The notes under the pieces were generated by a model. The model ran no database searches. It saw only the letters and a list, made by a program, of their open reading frames with translations, and was not told the DNA's origin. Positions 47,124 through 55,762 of a stretch of DNA of 64,000 nt are shown one piece after another; positions within the stretch are counted from its first letter, which is position 1; each line of letters starts with the position of its first letter. The stretch spans positions 1 through 64,000 of the forward strand of contig VXSC01000044.1 of the NCBI GenBank assembly GCA_009838195.1, written 5' to 3'. The position numbers were made by a program, and so were the translations under genes. The DNA is from Rhodothermaceae bacterium. Lineage in GTDB: Bacteria; Bacteroidota; Rhodothermia; Rhodothermales; Bin80.

Positions 47124-47495
47124 ATGAGTAATTTTTCTGTTGCATTCCGGGATGCTGGTTCGGCCACCATATTGGCCGTATGTGGGGAGCTGGATGCCCA
47201 TACAGCACCCGAACTGGAGTCTGCCATTAAAAAGTGTCGGGATGAGGGAAAGTCGAACCTCATCGTAAATGGGAGTGAACTTGACTACATCTCCAGTGCA
47301 GGGCTCGGCGTATTTATGGCATTTATTGAAGAAATCCGCACCTTGGGCGGAGACATCAAAATATGCGCCCTGAAACCGAGAATTTTCGATGTATTCGACC
47401 TTTTAGGATTCCCGAAGATCTACCATATTGTCGAAACAGAAGAAGAGGCCCTTTCCCTCTTTGAGCAAGGGATTCAACCGATACAGGGGGACTAA
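47124..47495 (+). CDS. STAS-domain anti-sigma factor antagonist (second module)
   Basis: This 123-residue STAS protein has LDYISSAGLGVFMAFIEE; the Ser in SSAG (57-60) is the expected phosphosite. The sequence is only distantly like the first antagonist. A TTG at 47118 is in frame, but the ATG at 47124 is preceded by TACAAT 7 nt upstream. That would be a -10 for a leaderless start, or coincidence. Gene order here is phosphatase-antagonist-kinase, the reverse of the first module. Confidence 0.92.
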   Translation: MSNFSVAFRDAGSATILAVCGELDAHTAPELESAIKKCRDEGKSNLIVNGSELDYISSAGLGVFMAFIEEIRTLGGDIKICALKPRIFDVFDLLGFPKIYHIVETEEEALSLFEQGIQPIQGD

Positions 47496-47498
47496 ACC

Positions 47499-47945
47499 AT
47501 GGGCCGTGCGTCCATTACTCATACCCTCGTTGTACCCAGTGAAACAAGGCAACTGGCGAAGGTGCGCAATTTCGTCGTGAAACATGCGCGCCAAGCAAAA
47601 GTGGGTGAGACGCACATAGAGGCGTTGCGCTTGGCTATTGACGAAGCCTGTGCCAACGTGATTGAGCATGCTTACCAAGGCAATCCAGAAAAGGAAGTTT
47701 CCCTTGCCATCACCATTGAACCAACACGGGTGGTTGTACAGATCCGCGACCATGGACGCCCTTTCGATCGGACAACCTATCAGCGACCCAACGTGATGGA
47801 ATTATCGCGCAAACGTAAATCCGGGGGGCTCGGCGTAGATATCATCCGCCGCCTGATGGACGAGGTGCAATACCTCAATCATGGAGACACCAACGAAATC
47901 AGGTTCGTTCGATTCCGTCGGGCTCATCGTGATGGCCTTCGGTAG
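47499..47945 (+). CDS. Anti-sigma factor serine kinase (second module)
   Basis: This 148-residue HATPase_c_2 protein has an N-box ALRLAIDEACANVIEHAY (about 42-59) and a G-box KSGGLGVDIIRRLMDEV. It starts 3 bp after the STAS stop, so the three genes are tightly linked. The extra C-terminal FRRAHRDGLR differs from the first kinase. Its 3' end overlaps the convergent ubiE coding sequence by 47 bp. Confidence 0.92.
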   Translation: MGRASITHTLVVPSETRQLAKVRNFVVKHARQAKVGETHIEALRLAIDEACANVIEHAYQGNPEKEVSLAITIEPTRVVVQIRDHGRPFDRTTYQRPNVMELSRKRKSGGLGVDIIRRLMDEVQYLNHGDTNEIRFVRFRRAHRDGLR

Positions 47946-48660
47946 CATAGCCTGTATAGAGGGACACGATCCCGAACGTGAGTGGCTCTTCCCGTGTTCG
48001 CTCAAACCCACATCGTTCCAGCCGCACCAAAAAGTTATACCCACTCGGAAAAACCTCTATTGAATCCGGCAAATATGTGTAGGGCCCGGTGACCCCGGAA
48101 AGCATCCGCCCGATCCTTGGAAGTATCCACCTCGAATACATTCTGTAGAGCATCTGGATGAATCGACTCTTTGGCTGACTAAACTCAAGCACGACTAGCG
48201 GTGCCTGGGGCTTTAGAACGCGCTGCATAGACCGCAATCCCGCATCTAAGTTGGCAAAATTGCGCACCCCAAACGCCACGATAGCCCCATTAAAACTGTT
48301 GCTCTCAAATGGTAGCTGTTCCGCCGAGGCTTTGACAAAGTCAATTCTTTCTGTGTCGTACCTGGATGACTTTCGTCGTGCTATCTGCAGCATTTCGTCA
48401 GAAATATCCACCCCCACAATTTCTTCCGGTTTCAGCTTTCGCATTGCGAACGCTATATCACCCGTTCCGGTAGCGACATCAAGAACTCGTTTCTCGAACT
48501 GGTTCCCCAGTCGCCGGATCGCCGCGGTGCGCCATGTACGATCCAAACCAAAGCTAAGTACACGATTTAGTCTATCGTAGCGCTGCGCAATCGCATCGAA
48601 CATGTCCGCTACTTCTGCTTCCTTTGATTTATTCTCTCCCACTGGTGGGTAATAGCGCAT
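47899..48660 (-). CDS. ubiE: Demethylmenaquinone/ubiquinone methyltransferase
   Basis: This 253-residue SAM-dependent methyltransferase performs the C-methylation of demethylmenaquinone (MenG) or the ubiquinone precursor (UbiE). Motif I is VLDVATGTGDIAFAM (about 60-74), motif II GVDISDEML, and the family segment is AFGVRNFANLDAGLR. The N-terminus YDRLNRVLSFGLDRTWR is diagnostic. In Bacteroidota-type organisms menaquinone is the likely product. A TTG at 48663 precedes the ATG I chose. The C-terminus overlaps the plus-strand kinase gene by 47 bp, a larger convergent overlap than elsewhere. Confidence 0.95.
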   Translation of the reverse strand: MRYYPPVGENKSKEAEVADMFDAIAQRYDRLNRVLSFGLDRTWRTAAIRRLGNQFEKRVLDVATGTGDIAFAMRKLKPEEIVGVDISDEMLQIARRKSSRYDTERIDFVKASAEQLPFESNSFNGAIVAFGVRNFANLDAGLRSMQRVLKPQAPLVVLEFSQPKSRFIQMLYRMYSRWILPRIGRMLSGVTGPYTYLPDSIEVFPSGYNFLVRLERCGFERTREEPLTFGIVSLYTGYATEGHHDEPDGIERT

Positions 48661-48774
48661 CAATCGTAAAGTCTTGGCTGGTTCTCAACGTTCTCGTCCC
48701 AATTCACGTTAGAGACTGATGAGGCATCAATGGCGAACTTCTGATTATTTATTTGTTAGTATGCCGATCCCGGT

Positions 48775-48796
48775 TTGACATTTCACCTTGTGTCAA
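48775..48796. promoter_or_regulatory. Inverted repeat in divergent gap (possible operator)
   Basis: TTGACA (48775-48780) and TGTCAA (48791-48796) form a perfect 6-bp inverted repeat with a 10-nt spacer. It lies between the divergent ubiE and biotin-carrier genes and could be an operator. TTGACA also resembles a -35, but no -10 follows at the right distance. Confidence 0.25.
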
Positions 48797-48895
48797 TCTC
48801 CCCATCGTTCTGGTTCATCAAACAAGGTTATACTCCCCGCGTTGCAGTGTAGCTGAACTGCCATCTACTGTGCGCTGTACGCTCCTGATCCAGTA

Positions 48896-49393
48896 ATGAC
48901 AAAAGAATTCCTTGTTGACATAGATGGCCAGCGGATACCCGTGACGCAGTCGGGGAATCAGCTCTACGTACTTGACAAGAAAACCAATGCATCACTTGTA
49001 GAATTGCGACCGGGTCTTTACAGCCTTGTGCTCAAAGGCAAGAGTCACCTGATTCATATGGATGGAGGACCGGATCCTCTGATGACTATCAATGGGCAGA
49101 CCGTCAATTCTAACATTGTCAGTAAGCGCTCTGAGCTCATCCTGCGCCACGGACAGCAAAAAGGAATTCAAGAAGTAGTCAGCGAACTCCGGGCCCCCAT
49201 GCCGGGGTTGATCATGGACATCATGGTTCAAGTGGGTGAAGAGGTTGTTCAAGGGCAGGGACTGATTGTACTTGAAGCCATGAAAATGGAAAATGAACTT
49301 CGGGCTCCTTGTACAGGTCGAGTCAAACACATACATGCGCAGGAAAAAGATGCTGTAGCGCTTGATGCGATTCTTATGGAATTTGAATCATGA
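48896..49393 (+). CDS. Biotin carboxyl carrier-type protein
   Basis: This 165-residue protein has a C-terminal biotinyl domain (about 95-165) with the biotin-accepting motif EAMKMENELRAP (Lys in MKM). An N-terminal domain (about 1-90) is typical of acyl-CoA carboxylase carrier subunits rather than AccB. It should shuttle carboxyl groups for a biotin carboxylase/carboxyltransferase, probably propionyl- or methylcrotonyl-CoA carboxylase or a decarboxylase. No carboxylase genes are adjacent. The stop overlaps the next start (ATGA). Confidence 0.93.
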   Translation: MTKEFLVDIDGQRIPVTQSGNQLYVLDKKTNASLVELRPGLYSLVLKGKSHLIHMDGGPDPLMTINGQTVNSNIVSKRSELILRHGQQKGIQEVVSELRAPMPGLIMDIMVQVGEEVVQGQGLIVLEAMKMENELRAPCTGRVKHIHAQEKDAVALDAILMEFES

Positions 49394-50361
49394 ACGTACT
49401 GGTCACGGGTGCAACTGGGTTTTTGGGGAGTGAACTGGTGTATCAACTCCTGGAGGTAGGATATCATATCCGGATTTTCAGGCGGGAGACCTCCAAATTA
49501 GACCTGCTGAGTCCTGTAGTAAACGACATAGAACATGTGACTGGTGATGACATCACAGATCTGGAAGCACTGCGTAGGGCGATGAAAAACGTCCAGGTTG
49601 TTTTTCATGTGGCGGGCAATGTGAAATTCGGATCCAGATCCCTCAACCACGTCAATGTCCGGGGAACCGCAGCGGTCGTAGATGCCGCCAGAGAGACCGG
49701 AATTGAGCGATTGGTGCATACATCCAGTGTTGCCGCGATTGGGACCTCTGAGGGGGTTATTTCGGACGAGAATGCTGAATGGCAGGATAAGCCTTGGCCC
49801 TATGCGCAAAGCAAACACATGGCTGAACTGGAAGTGCAGCGTAGTATTGCCGAGGGACTTGATGCGGTGATTGTCAATCCATCCTTGATCCTGGGACCAG
49901 ATCGTAGTGGAGGAAAAGCCCTGAACCTTACCCATGACTATGCTCTCAAAATTCGTGCAGGAAGGGCATGGCTATATCCCACTGGGGGAACGAATGTTGT
50001 AGATGTGGCGGATGTTGCGGCCGGCCACCTTGCAGCATTGGAGCATGGGCAAACAGGCGTTCGCTATATTCTGGGAAGCGAAAACCTCAGCTGGAAATCC
50101 ATCATCTCTACTTTGGCAGAGGCTCTGGGAGTCAAGCCTCCGAGGATTCCATTACCTTACAACTTGGCTCTCGTGGGAGGGGGATTTATAGATTTGTTGA
50201 GTTTCATGATGGGGAGGCGATCTCCCCTGGGACGATCCACCGTGACCTACGCCCTGAAAACGCGTGAATACTCGAATACGCGTGCAATCTCGGAACTTGG
50301 ATGTTCATTCCGTCCCTTTTCTGAGACAGCTCAACGGGTCGCGGATTCGCTGAAACGCTAA
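49390..50361 (+). CDS. NAD(P)-dependent epimerase/dehydratase (extended SDR)
   Basis: This 323-residue extended SDR has the Rossmann motif VTGATGFLGSELVYQLL (about 5-21). HTSSVAAIGTSEG carries the catalytic Ser region, and PYAQSKHMAE has the YxxxK motif. It resembles dihydroflavonol-4-reductase-like/HpnA-like SDRs; substrate unknown. Overlap with the biotin-carrier gene (ATGA) is intriguing, but no shared function is known. It converges with the TonB-receptor-like gene. Confidence 0.93.
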   Translation: MNVLVTGATGFLGSELVYQLLEVGYHIRIFRRETSKLDLLSPVVNDIEHVTGDDITDLEALRRAMKNVQVVFHVAGNVKFGSRSLNHVNVRGTAAVVDAARETGIERLVHTSSVAAIGTSEGVISDENAEWQDKPWPYAQSKHMAELEVQRSIAEGLDAVIVNPSLILGPDRSGGKALNLTHDYALKIRAGRAWLYPTGGTNVVDVADVAAGHLAALEHGQTGVRYILGSENLSWKSIISTLAEALGVKPPRIPLPYNLALVGGGFIDLLSFMMGRRSPLGRSTVTYALKTREYSNTRAISELGCSFRPFSETAQRVADSLKR

Positions 50362-50371
50362 AGAAGGATCC

Positions 50372-52219
50372 CTATTTGCGCTGATATTGCAGCGCAATTT
50401 GTAATGACCGCCCCGGCTCAGCATACGTGCTATAGAGGTATGTGTACGTCGCGTCCAACAGATTCCTGATTCCAATCTGCAACGATATGCTATTCAGCTC
50501 CGCGGTCTGGATCCACACATCCGCGCTCGCCCACGCAGGGGAATCAAATAAAGTGCCATAGAGCTCTGTGCCCAATGAAAAGAGGTCTAGTGGGCCTCTC
50601 ACCGTAGCATGGACCCGTGCCCATGTGGACAGTGAAGTCTCAGAGATCAACGATGAGGTATTTGATAGAGAGGTGTACGTGGCCAACCACCACCACGAAC
50701 CGCGTACGAGTGCAGTCATTCCATGGATACGGCCACCCTCCGAGTCGCGCAAAAACGTCATAAGCTCAGCAGAACTTTCAATCCCGTTCCACCTGAATCC
50801 CACATCTGCTTGCTCCAGAACACCTCTTTCCGACTGCGCGCGACCGGTTCCGGCGATCAGTTGCCAGTCACCGCTGAGTTGCCAAGTCAAAAACGTCATT
50901 CCCCCCCAATGACCGCGATCAGGGTCTATTCTGAACTGTCCCTCAATTAGTAAACGTGAAATCCGATGCAATGCCGTGACAAATACACTACCCTCTACAG
51001 ATGAGCTTGCGTCATCCTCTCCTTTGGTGGGGTGATTCAAACTCCCGCTTTCCATGTAACGATAAATATCTGCACCTATGTTCAGACGTAGATTTCGCAG
51101 CGGCAAAAGCGTGACCGTAATGGATCCACTCCGCTGTTCTCTATGCAGATCATCGTTTAGCTGCTGAAGAGCCGCCGTTGCAACCACCCCCTGCAGAAAA
51201 CCAGCCTTTTGAGAATACCTGTACTGTACGATCCCCGCATGCTGACGGATGTCTCCTCCAGTAGATTCGAGGTCCTGTAACCAGCCGCCACTTCCTGAAA
51301 GATGATGATTCGGGCCCATCCGTATCCCGGCGCGTCCGGCAACGTTTCCCGAACGAATTCCGGCCTGCTGAAGAACCCCGCTCCCATCTGAATAATTGCT
51401 TGCCGTCTCATAGATTCCACTGAGCGTTCCATAAACCCGGGACCAGTTGCGATGGAATGTCATTCCTGAACGTACCCTCTGTGTTCTTGAATCATAAAGC
51501 AGCTCTGCACCCGTTGAAGACTGTTCAGGTATCTTGTACTGGATTGACGCATCCATTCCAAGACCTAGGTTATAAGGGCTGGGGATAACCTCTGAACCCT
51601 CTAAATCTGCGATCAACGTAAGCGGCATTGAGGGATCAATCAATCGCACTCCATCCAAATAGAACGATTGTGGAGTGAGCTCTGACCCATACAAGGTATA
51701 CTGAAACTCAATCGCACTCACTCGGCGAGGTAATAGACCTCTAAACATTCGCGTGGCCCATCCTCCCTGTGGGTTTACAAATACATGTTGATCCGGTAAA
51801 TCATAAGCCTCGAGCATCAGAAAGATTTTCAGTTCCAGGTTATCTTCAACGTCAACTGACTCTTGGAAAGGAGTGTATCCTTCCGCAGATACGGTGAGTA
51901 TATATTTTCCGGGATTGATGCCGGTAAATTCGAAGCGGCCATCTGGCCCGGTGAGTGATCCATGCAGTGTTCCCGCCAGTAGGACGACTGCCCCAGAAAC
52001 TGGAGTCATTGTTTTTGAATCCAGAACCGAACCAACAATCCTAGGTGACGATTGGGCAACAACGCAGTTCAGACCAATACAAAAAACAAGACACTGGAAT
52101 ATCAAACGCAAGGATAGCGCCCCGAGCCGTGCGGCGCTCAATAAGAACAGGCTCGCTTCTGTTGGCTCAACCAACCTTGACCGAGTGCTCCGATCAGTTT
52201 TGACCATACCCACCGGCAT
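50372..52219 (-). CDS. TonB-receptor-like outer-membrane protein with reduced plug
   Basis: About 615 residues. A hydrophobic signal-like segment (about 31-55) lies far from the ATG at 52219, so the true start may be internal, for example the Met at residue 5. Next is a carboxypeptidase-regulatory-like domain (about 59-135; IVGSVLDSKTMTPVSGAVVLLAG, FEFTGINPGKYILTVSAEGY). A short plug-like region (YLDGVRLIDPSMPL) precedes a beta-barrel ending LQIALQYQRK. Typical TonB receptors are 700-1000 residues with a clearer plug. It may be a degenerate receptor or a barrel of another type. No ligand is suggested. Confidence 0.75.
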   Translation of the reverse strand: MPVGMVKTDRSTRSRLVEPTEASLFLLSAARLGALSLRLIFQCLVFCIGLNCVVAQSSPRIVGSVLDSKTMTPVSGAVVLLAGTLHGSLTGPDGRFEFTGINPGKYILTVSAEGYTPFQESVDVEDNLELKIFLMLEAYDLPDQHVFVNPQGGWATRMFRGLLPRRVSAIEFQYTLYGSELTPQSFYLDGVRLIDPSMPLTLIADLEGSEVIPSPYNLGLGMDASIQYKIPEQSSTGAELLYDSRTQRVRSGMTFHRNWSRVYGTLSGIYETASNYSDGSGVLQQAGIRSGNVAGRAGIRMGPNHHLSGSGGWLQDLESTGGDIRQHAGIVQYRYSQKAGFLQGVVATAALQQLNDDLHREQRSGSITVTLLPLRNLRLNIGADIYRYMESGSLNHPTKGEDDASSSVEGSVFVTALHRISRLLIEGQFRIDPDRGHWGGMTFLTWQLSGDWQLIAGTGRAQSERGVLEQADVGFRWNGIESSAELMTFLRDSEGGRIHGMTALVRGSWWWLATYTSLSNTSSLISETSLSTWARVHATVRGPLDLFSLGTELYGTLFDSPAWASADVWIQTAELNSISLQIGIRNLLDATYTYLYSTYAEPGRSLQIALQYQRK

Positions 52220-52368
52220 AATAGATCCTTGATGCTGCGATGAAGATTCCTGCCAGTACTATAAAATACTCTTACCTGTCTGAGTGGCCCGGACGCACTG
52301 ATCGCTATATATCTGAATTGCAAAAACCAGTTTTTGCTGTACCTAACGGGTCACGCTCCCAGTTGATG

Positions 52369-53526
52369 CTACCACCCGGAATTGCCTAGATCATCAACGG
52401 AGCGCGATATCAGATCAATGCGGCGCCTACCACTCTCAGAAAGAGAGAAGTTATTCCCCCTTCCCCTTACGAGGCCGTTTGTCAGATACTGATAGGCAAT
52501 TGATGATCGTTGAAGGACATTCAGCTTTGGTGAGTCCACCATTTCGTCGGACGGTTCAAATTTGATTGGCAACCCAGAGGCAGCAAACGTAATTTTCCAA
52601 GAATTCCCCATTTCAATTGGAGCCCCATATTCGGGGACCCAATCTTTCAACTCGTCGCACAGCCACGGATAGCGCCATAAGATATCCGGGAGTGTTGGCC
52701 CCAGTGGAACGGTGACCTCAAAAAAGGGCGTTTCCCGCGTAAAAAGCTCTGGAATGGTCAGGTCTGGATTCTCCCTCAGCTCCAGGTACAAAGACGCAAC
52801 ATCTATCCCGACCAAGTTGAGCCCATTATAGATTTCATGATGATTAGGGGCTGCTCTTTTTAGATGATCATCATACCAGGCATTGAAGGCCTCGCTCAGC
52901 ATGAGGTTGATTTCTAGGTGTAAGTGTGCCCGGTCACGACTGACTCCCCTTCCTGTATAGCCCATGATACCAATGGGAGCCCCCTGATCAACTTGATCCC
53001 CAATGGATACGCTAACACTTTTTAGATGGGCATAAAGGCTGTAGTACGGTGATTGCCCCCACCAGTGCTCAACTACAATATATCTCCCGTAATTTGAGCG
53101 ACCCGACCCTTCGTTCACGTAGACAACTTCGCCATTCGCAATTGCCCTGACTTCATCCAGCGGCTCCCCTCTTGATGTGCGTTTTAGTGAGCGAATATCA
53201 ATGCCTTCGTGAAAACGACTGTAGATCACCCCCTGACTTGTGCGGCGCACATTCCGTACAAAGCCATACTGTCCTGCCGTCCAGTCAGGCTTTTCATTGG
53301 GCCTTGGCTGACGATACGTTCGCATATAAAATTCCGGTCCACCGCCCCGGAAAAGTGCATCATTATCCGTGGGTAAGACGATCGAAATTCGGGAGTCGTC
53401 CTGAGCTGTAACCCCTGGAGATACGATCCCCGAAATAAGAAGAACAATCCATACCCCCCCAACCAGCATTCGGTTTTTTGAAAATACTGCCAACCAAACA
53501 ATTGACACCCAATTCCTCATGCCCAT
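52369..53526 (-). CDS. M23-family (LytM) peptidase
   Basis: This 385-residue protein has an N-terminal signal or anchor (about 20-42) and an M23 domain (about 85-220). The zinc ligands are FHEGIDIRS (HxxxD) and RAHLHLEINLM (HxH). M23 peptidases cleave peptidoglycan cross-links. The active site looks intact. A C-terminal extension of about 160 residues, unknown to me, follows (residues about 225-385). A second Met at residue 20 is possible as a start. It lies 33 bp downstream of def. Confidence 0.9.
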   Translation of the reverse strand: MGMRNWVSIVWLAVFSKNRMLVGGVWIVLLISGIVSPGVTAQDDSRISIVLPTDNDALFRGGGPEFYMRTYRQPRPNEKPDWTAGQYGFVRNVRRTSQGVIYSRFHEGIDIRSLKRTSRGEPLDEVRAIANGEVVYVNEGSGRSNYGRYIVVEHWWGQSPYYSLYAHLKSVSVSIGDQVDQGAPIGIMGYTGRGVSRDRAHLHLEINLMLSEAFNAWYDDHLKRAAPNHHEIYNGLNLVGIDVASLYLELRENPDLTIPELFTRETPFFEVTVPLGPTLPDILWRYPWLCDELKDWVPEYGAPIEMGNSWKITFAASGLPIKFEPSDEMVDSPKLNVLQRSSIAYQYLTNGLVRGRGNNFSLSESGRRRIDLISRSVDDLGNSGW

Positions 53527-53559
53527 AATCTACTGTAACTAGTGGAAATAGAGAGTGAT

Positions 53560-54129
53560 CTACACTGATTGTACCGGATAGTCCGCACAAATATTGCCAC
53601 GTGCAATTTCTGTCAACTTCCGCTTAAGGATCGTGCGACGGAATGCACTGATGTGATCCGTAAACAGGATCCCCTCCAAATGATCGTACTCATGCTGAAT
53701 TACGCGGGAAAGAATTCCGTCAACCGTCTGGGAGTGCTCCTGCATATTTCTATCCTGGTAGGTGATCTGTACAGATTCCGGTCGAAATACGGGCTCTCTG
53801 ATATCTGGGATGGAGAGGCATCCTTCTTCAAATTCTTCCTCCTCCTCTGATTCCCAGGTAATCTCAGGATTAATGAACACCATAGGTTGCTCGGGCAAAT
53901 TATCCCTCACATCCTCCGGCATATCCTCCTTCAACCCCGAGACATCTACAACAAAGAGACGCTCTAATCGCCCAACCTGCGGAGCGGCAAGACCGATCCC
54001 TTCAGCATTGTGCATCGTCTCAATCATGTCGACAATCAACTTTTGAACCTCTGCATCAACAGATTCGACAGGCTTGGTTTGTTGACGGAGAATGGAGTCG
54101 CCAAACAAACGTATTGAGAGTATCGCCAT
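53560..54129 (-). CDS. def: Peptide deformylase
   Basis: This 189-residue iron/zinc metalloenzyme removes formyl from initiator Met. All three motifs are present: GIGLAAPQVG (about 44-53), EEGCLSIP (about 100-107) and QHEYDHLEGILF (about 144-155) with His-Glu-x-x-His. A run of acidic residues (EEEEEFEEG) precedes the second motif. It is in a minus-strand cluster with DUF411 and DUF4835 genes, spaced 5 and 4 bp, and the M23 gene follows 33 bp downstream. Confidence 0.97.
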   Translation of the reverse strand: MAILSIRLFGDSILRQQTKPVESVDAEVQKLIVDMIETMHNAEGIGLAAPQVGRLERLFVVDVSGLKEDMPEDVRDNLPEQPMVFINPEITWESEEEEEFEEGCLSIPDIREPVFRPESVQITYQDRNMQEHSQTVDGILSRVIQHEYDHLEGILFTDHISAFRRTILKRKLTEIARGNICADYPVQSV

Positions 54130-54134
54130 GAATA

Positions 54135-54602
54135 CTACGGATCCACCTGGGCGTAGACACCCGTAACTGTTTCCTCGTTGAATGTTACGATCTCGTAGGG
54201 TTGCGCATTCGGACCCTCCATTCCCGGCGATCCGATGGGCATCCCCGGTACTGCAATGCCTGGTATATCCGGCCTCTCCTCAAGCAATTTGTGTACATAA
54301 GCAGCCGGCACATGACCTTCCACTATATACCCATCTACGACTGCAGTGTGACATGAATGTGCGGCCTGCGGTACCCCCAATTCCGCTTTAATTGAACCCA
54401 TAGCCCGCATATTACGGGACTCGACTTCGAAACCAGCCGCCTCCATATGCTCCGCCCACTTGACACAGCACCCACATGTTGGAGATTTATATACAACCAT
54501 CGTTGGCTTCACCTCCTGGCCGCCTGGTCGCAAGGTAAACCCAACTATGGCAACAGCACAAAGCCCCACGCCTGTCAGTACTATTAAGATGGCACGCTTC
54601 AT
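54135..54602 (-). CDS. DUF411 metal-binding protein
   Basis: This 155-residue protein has an N-terminal signal or TM (about 5-26) and a DUF411 domain. PTCGCCVKWAEHMEAAGFEV carries a CGCC motif, and AHSCHTAVVDGYIVEGHVPA carries the second Cys/His. Family members occur near copper or heavy-metal resistance genes; metal binding is likely. Here it is linked to def (5 bp gap) and to DUF4835 (4 bp gap) without other resistance genes. The C-terminus is Gly/Pro-rich (GMPIGSPGMEGPN). Confidence 0.92.
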   Translation of the reverse strand: MKRAILIVLTGVGLCAVAIVGFTLRPGGQEVKPTMVVYKSPTCGCCVKWAEHMEAAGFEVESRNMRAMGSIKAELGVPQAAHSCHTAVVDGYIVEGHVPAAYVHKLLEERPDIPGIAVPGMPIGSPGMEGPNAQPYEIVTFNEETVTGVYAQVDP

Positions 54603-54606
54603 GATC

Positions 54607-55491
54607 TTATTCGATTAATACGTTATAGTTGGACAGCCGGGAAGGATCCACATCAGAAAGAAGGTCATACACTTGTCCACGTTCTTCTGCGTCCTGAAAC
54701 ATTCCTACCAGTTCTTTGGATTTTGTGCTGAAAAAAATGTCGAAGACATATTGTCTAGATTGATCATCATACAGATCAGACATAGTTTGTAAGACCTCCA
54801 ACACTTTGGCGCGCGCAGCCTCCATGTCCAAGGTAAATAAATCCAATGCCTCCATATGATACTGATAATACACTTGGCGAAGAGGACGCATACGTGGACT
54901 TGTCATTTGATCTACAATCCGTGCACGTCCGTCAACATCTATAGTACTCCACCCCACGGCGTTCGTAGCTACGGCCAACTGCTGGATACGCTTGGCTTTC
55001 TGAAAATGTTGTTCTCCCCCATATTCACTAAACGAATCATAGTCGTAACCCAACATGAGATAGGCATAGTAGTCTAGTACAGATGTAAGTCCATCGAATC
55101 GTTCGACTTCGAATACCAAAGGGGTTCCTTGTGAATAGTTAAAATCCCACGCTTCATCACTGATCTGCAGCATAGGGGTCTTTGCCATGGTCCCGTAAAT
55201 CGGACGGGTGCTGTTTAAAATTAGTTGTGCACGAAAGGAAGTCAGCGTAAAATTCTGTTGGATCACAACCTGGATGGAGCATTCAATGAGTTCGTGCACT
55301 TCGAACTGATCCTCCGTCCAATTATTGTTGTTCATGTAATCCTCGATTTCCCCTTCCAGCTCATCAAGAAATGAAAAGCCTGAGCCCTCAAGCTGCCGAT
55401 AATTCACCTGCGCAGTACACTGGAACTCCCGCGCAACCGGGGCGGATACGAATCCCGCTAAAACACAAATGAGGATGATCTGTCGCATCAT
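54607..55491 (-). CDS. DUF4835 (PorD-like) protein
   Basis: This protein of about 294 residues has a signal peptide (ending VSAPVA). The N-terminal REFQCTAQVNYRQLEGSGFS resembles DUF4835 proteins linked to type IX secretion (PorD). Most of the length is helical and acidic. The longer frame reaches 55572, but the ATG at 55491 (or 55488) places the signal at the start. Other type IX genes are not in the window. It is followed 4 bp later by DUF411. Confidence 0.85.
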   Translation of the reverse strand: MMRQIILICVLAGFVSAPVAREFQCTAQVNYRQLEGSGFSFLDELEGEIEDYMNNNNWTEDQFEVHELIECSIQVVIQQNFTLTSFRAQLILNSTRPIYGTMAKTPMLQISDEAWDFNYSQGTPLVFEVERFDGLTSVLDYYAYLMLGYDYDSFSEYGGEQHFQKAKRIQQLAVATNAVGWSTIDVDGRARIVDQMTSPRMRPLRQVYYQYHMEALDLFTLDMEAARAKVLEVLQTMSDLYDDQSRQYVFDIFFSTKSKELVGMFQDAEERGQVYDLLSDVDPSRLSNYNVLIE

Positions 55492-55762
55492 CGTTTGGTT
55501 TTGACACCAAGGGTTATGCCGGATGTACTGTTTTGACGTATACAAAGCTGCATGATTCCAACGGTTCAGCAAGTCCCCCAGATCTCATCAAGCATGAACT
55601 TACAGAATCCCTTTCCACTATATCATGTGTGGAAAAAGATTGATCGCGATTGCAGTTCCTGCCAGTTTTTATAATTGATACTACGGAAAAACTGCTTCCC
55701 GCCGCCCGTACAAAATTTGGCCCAATTTGTTCGTTCATCGGATACCTTGCAAGCATTGGAGA

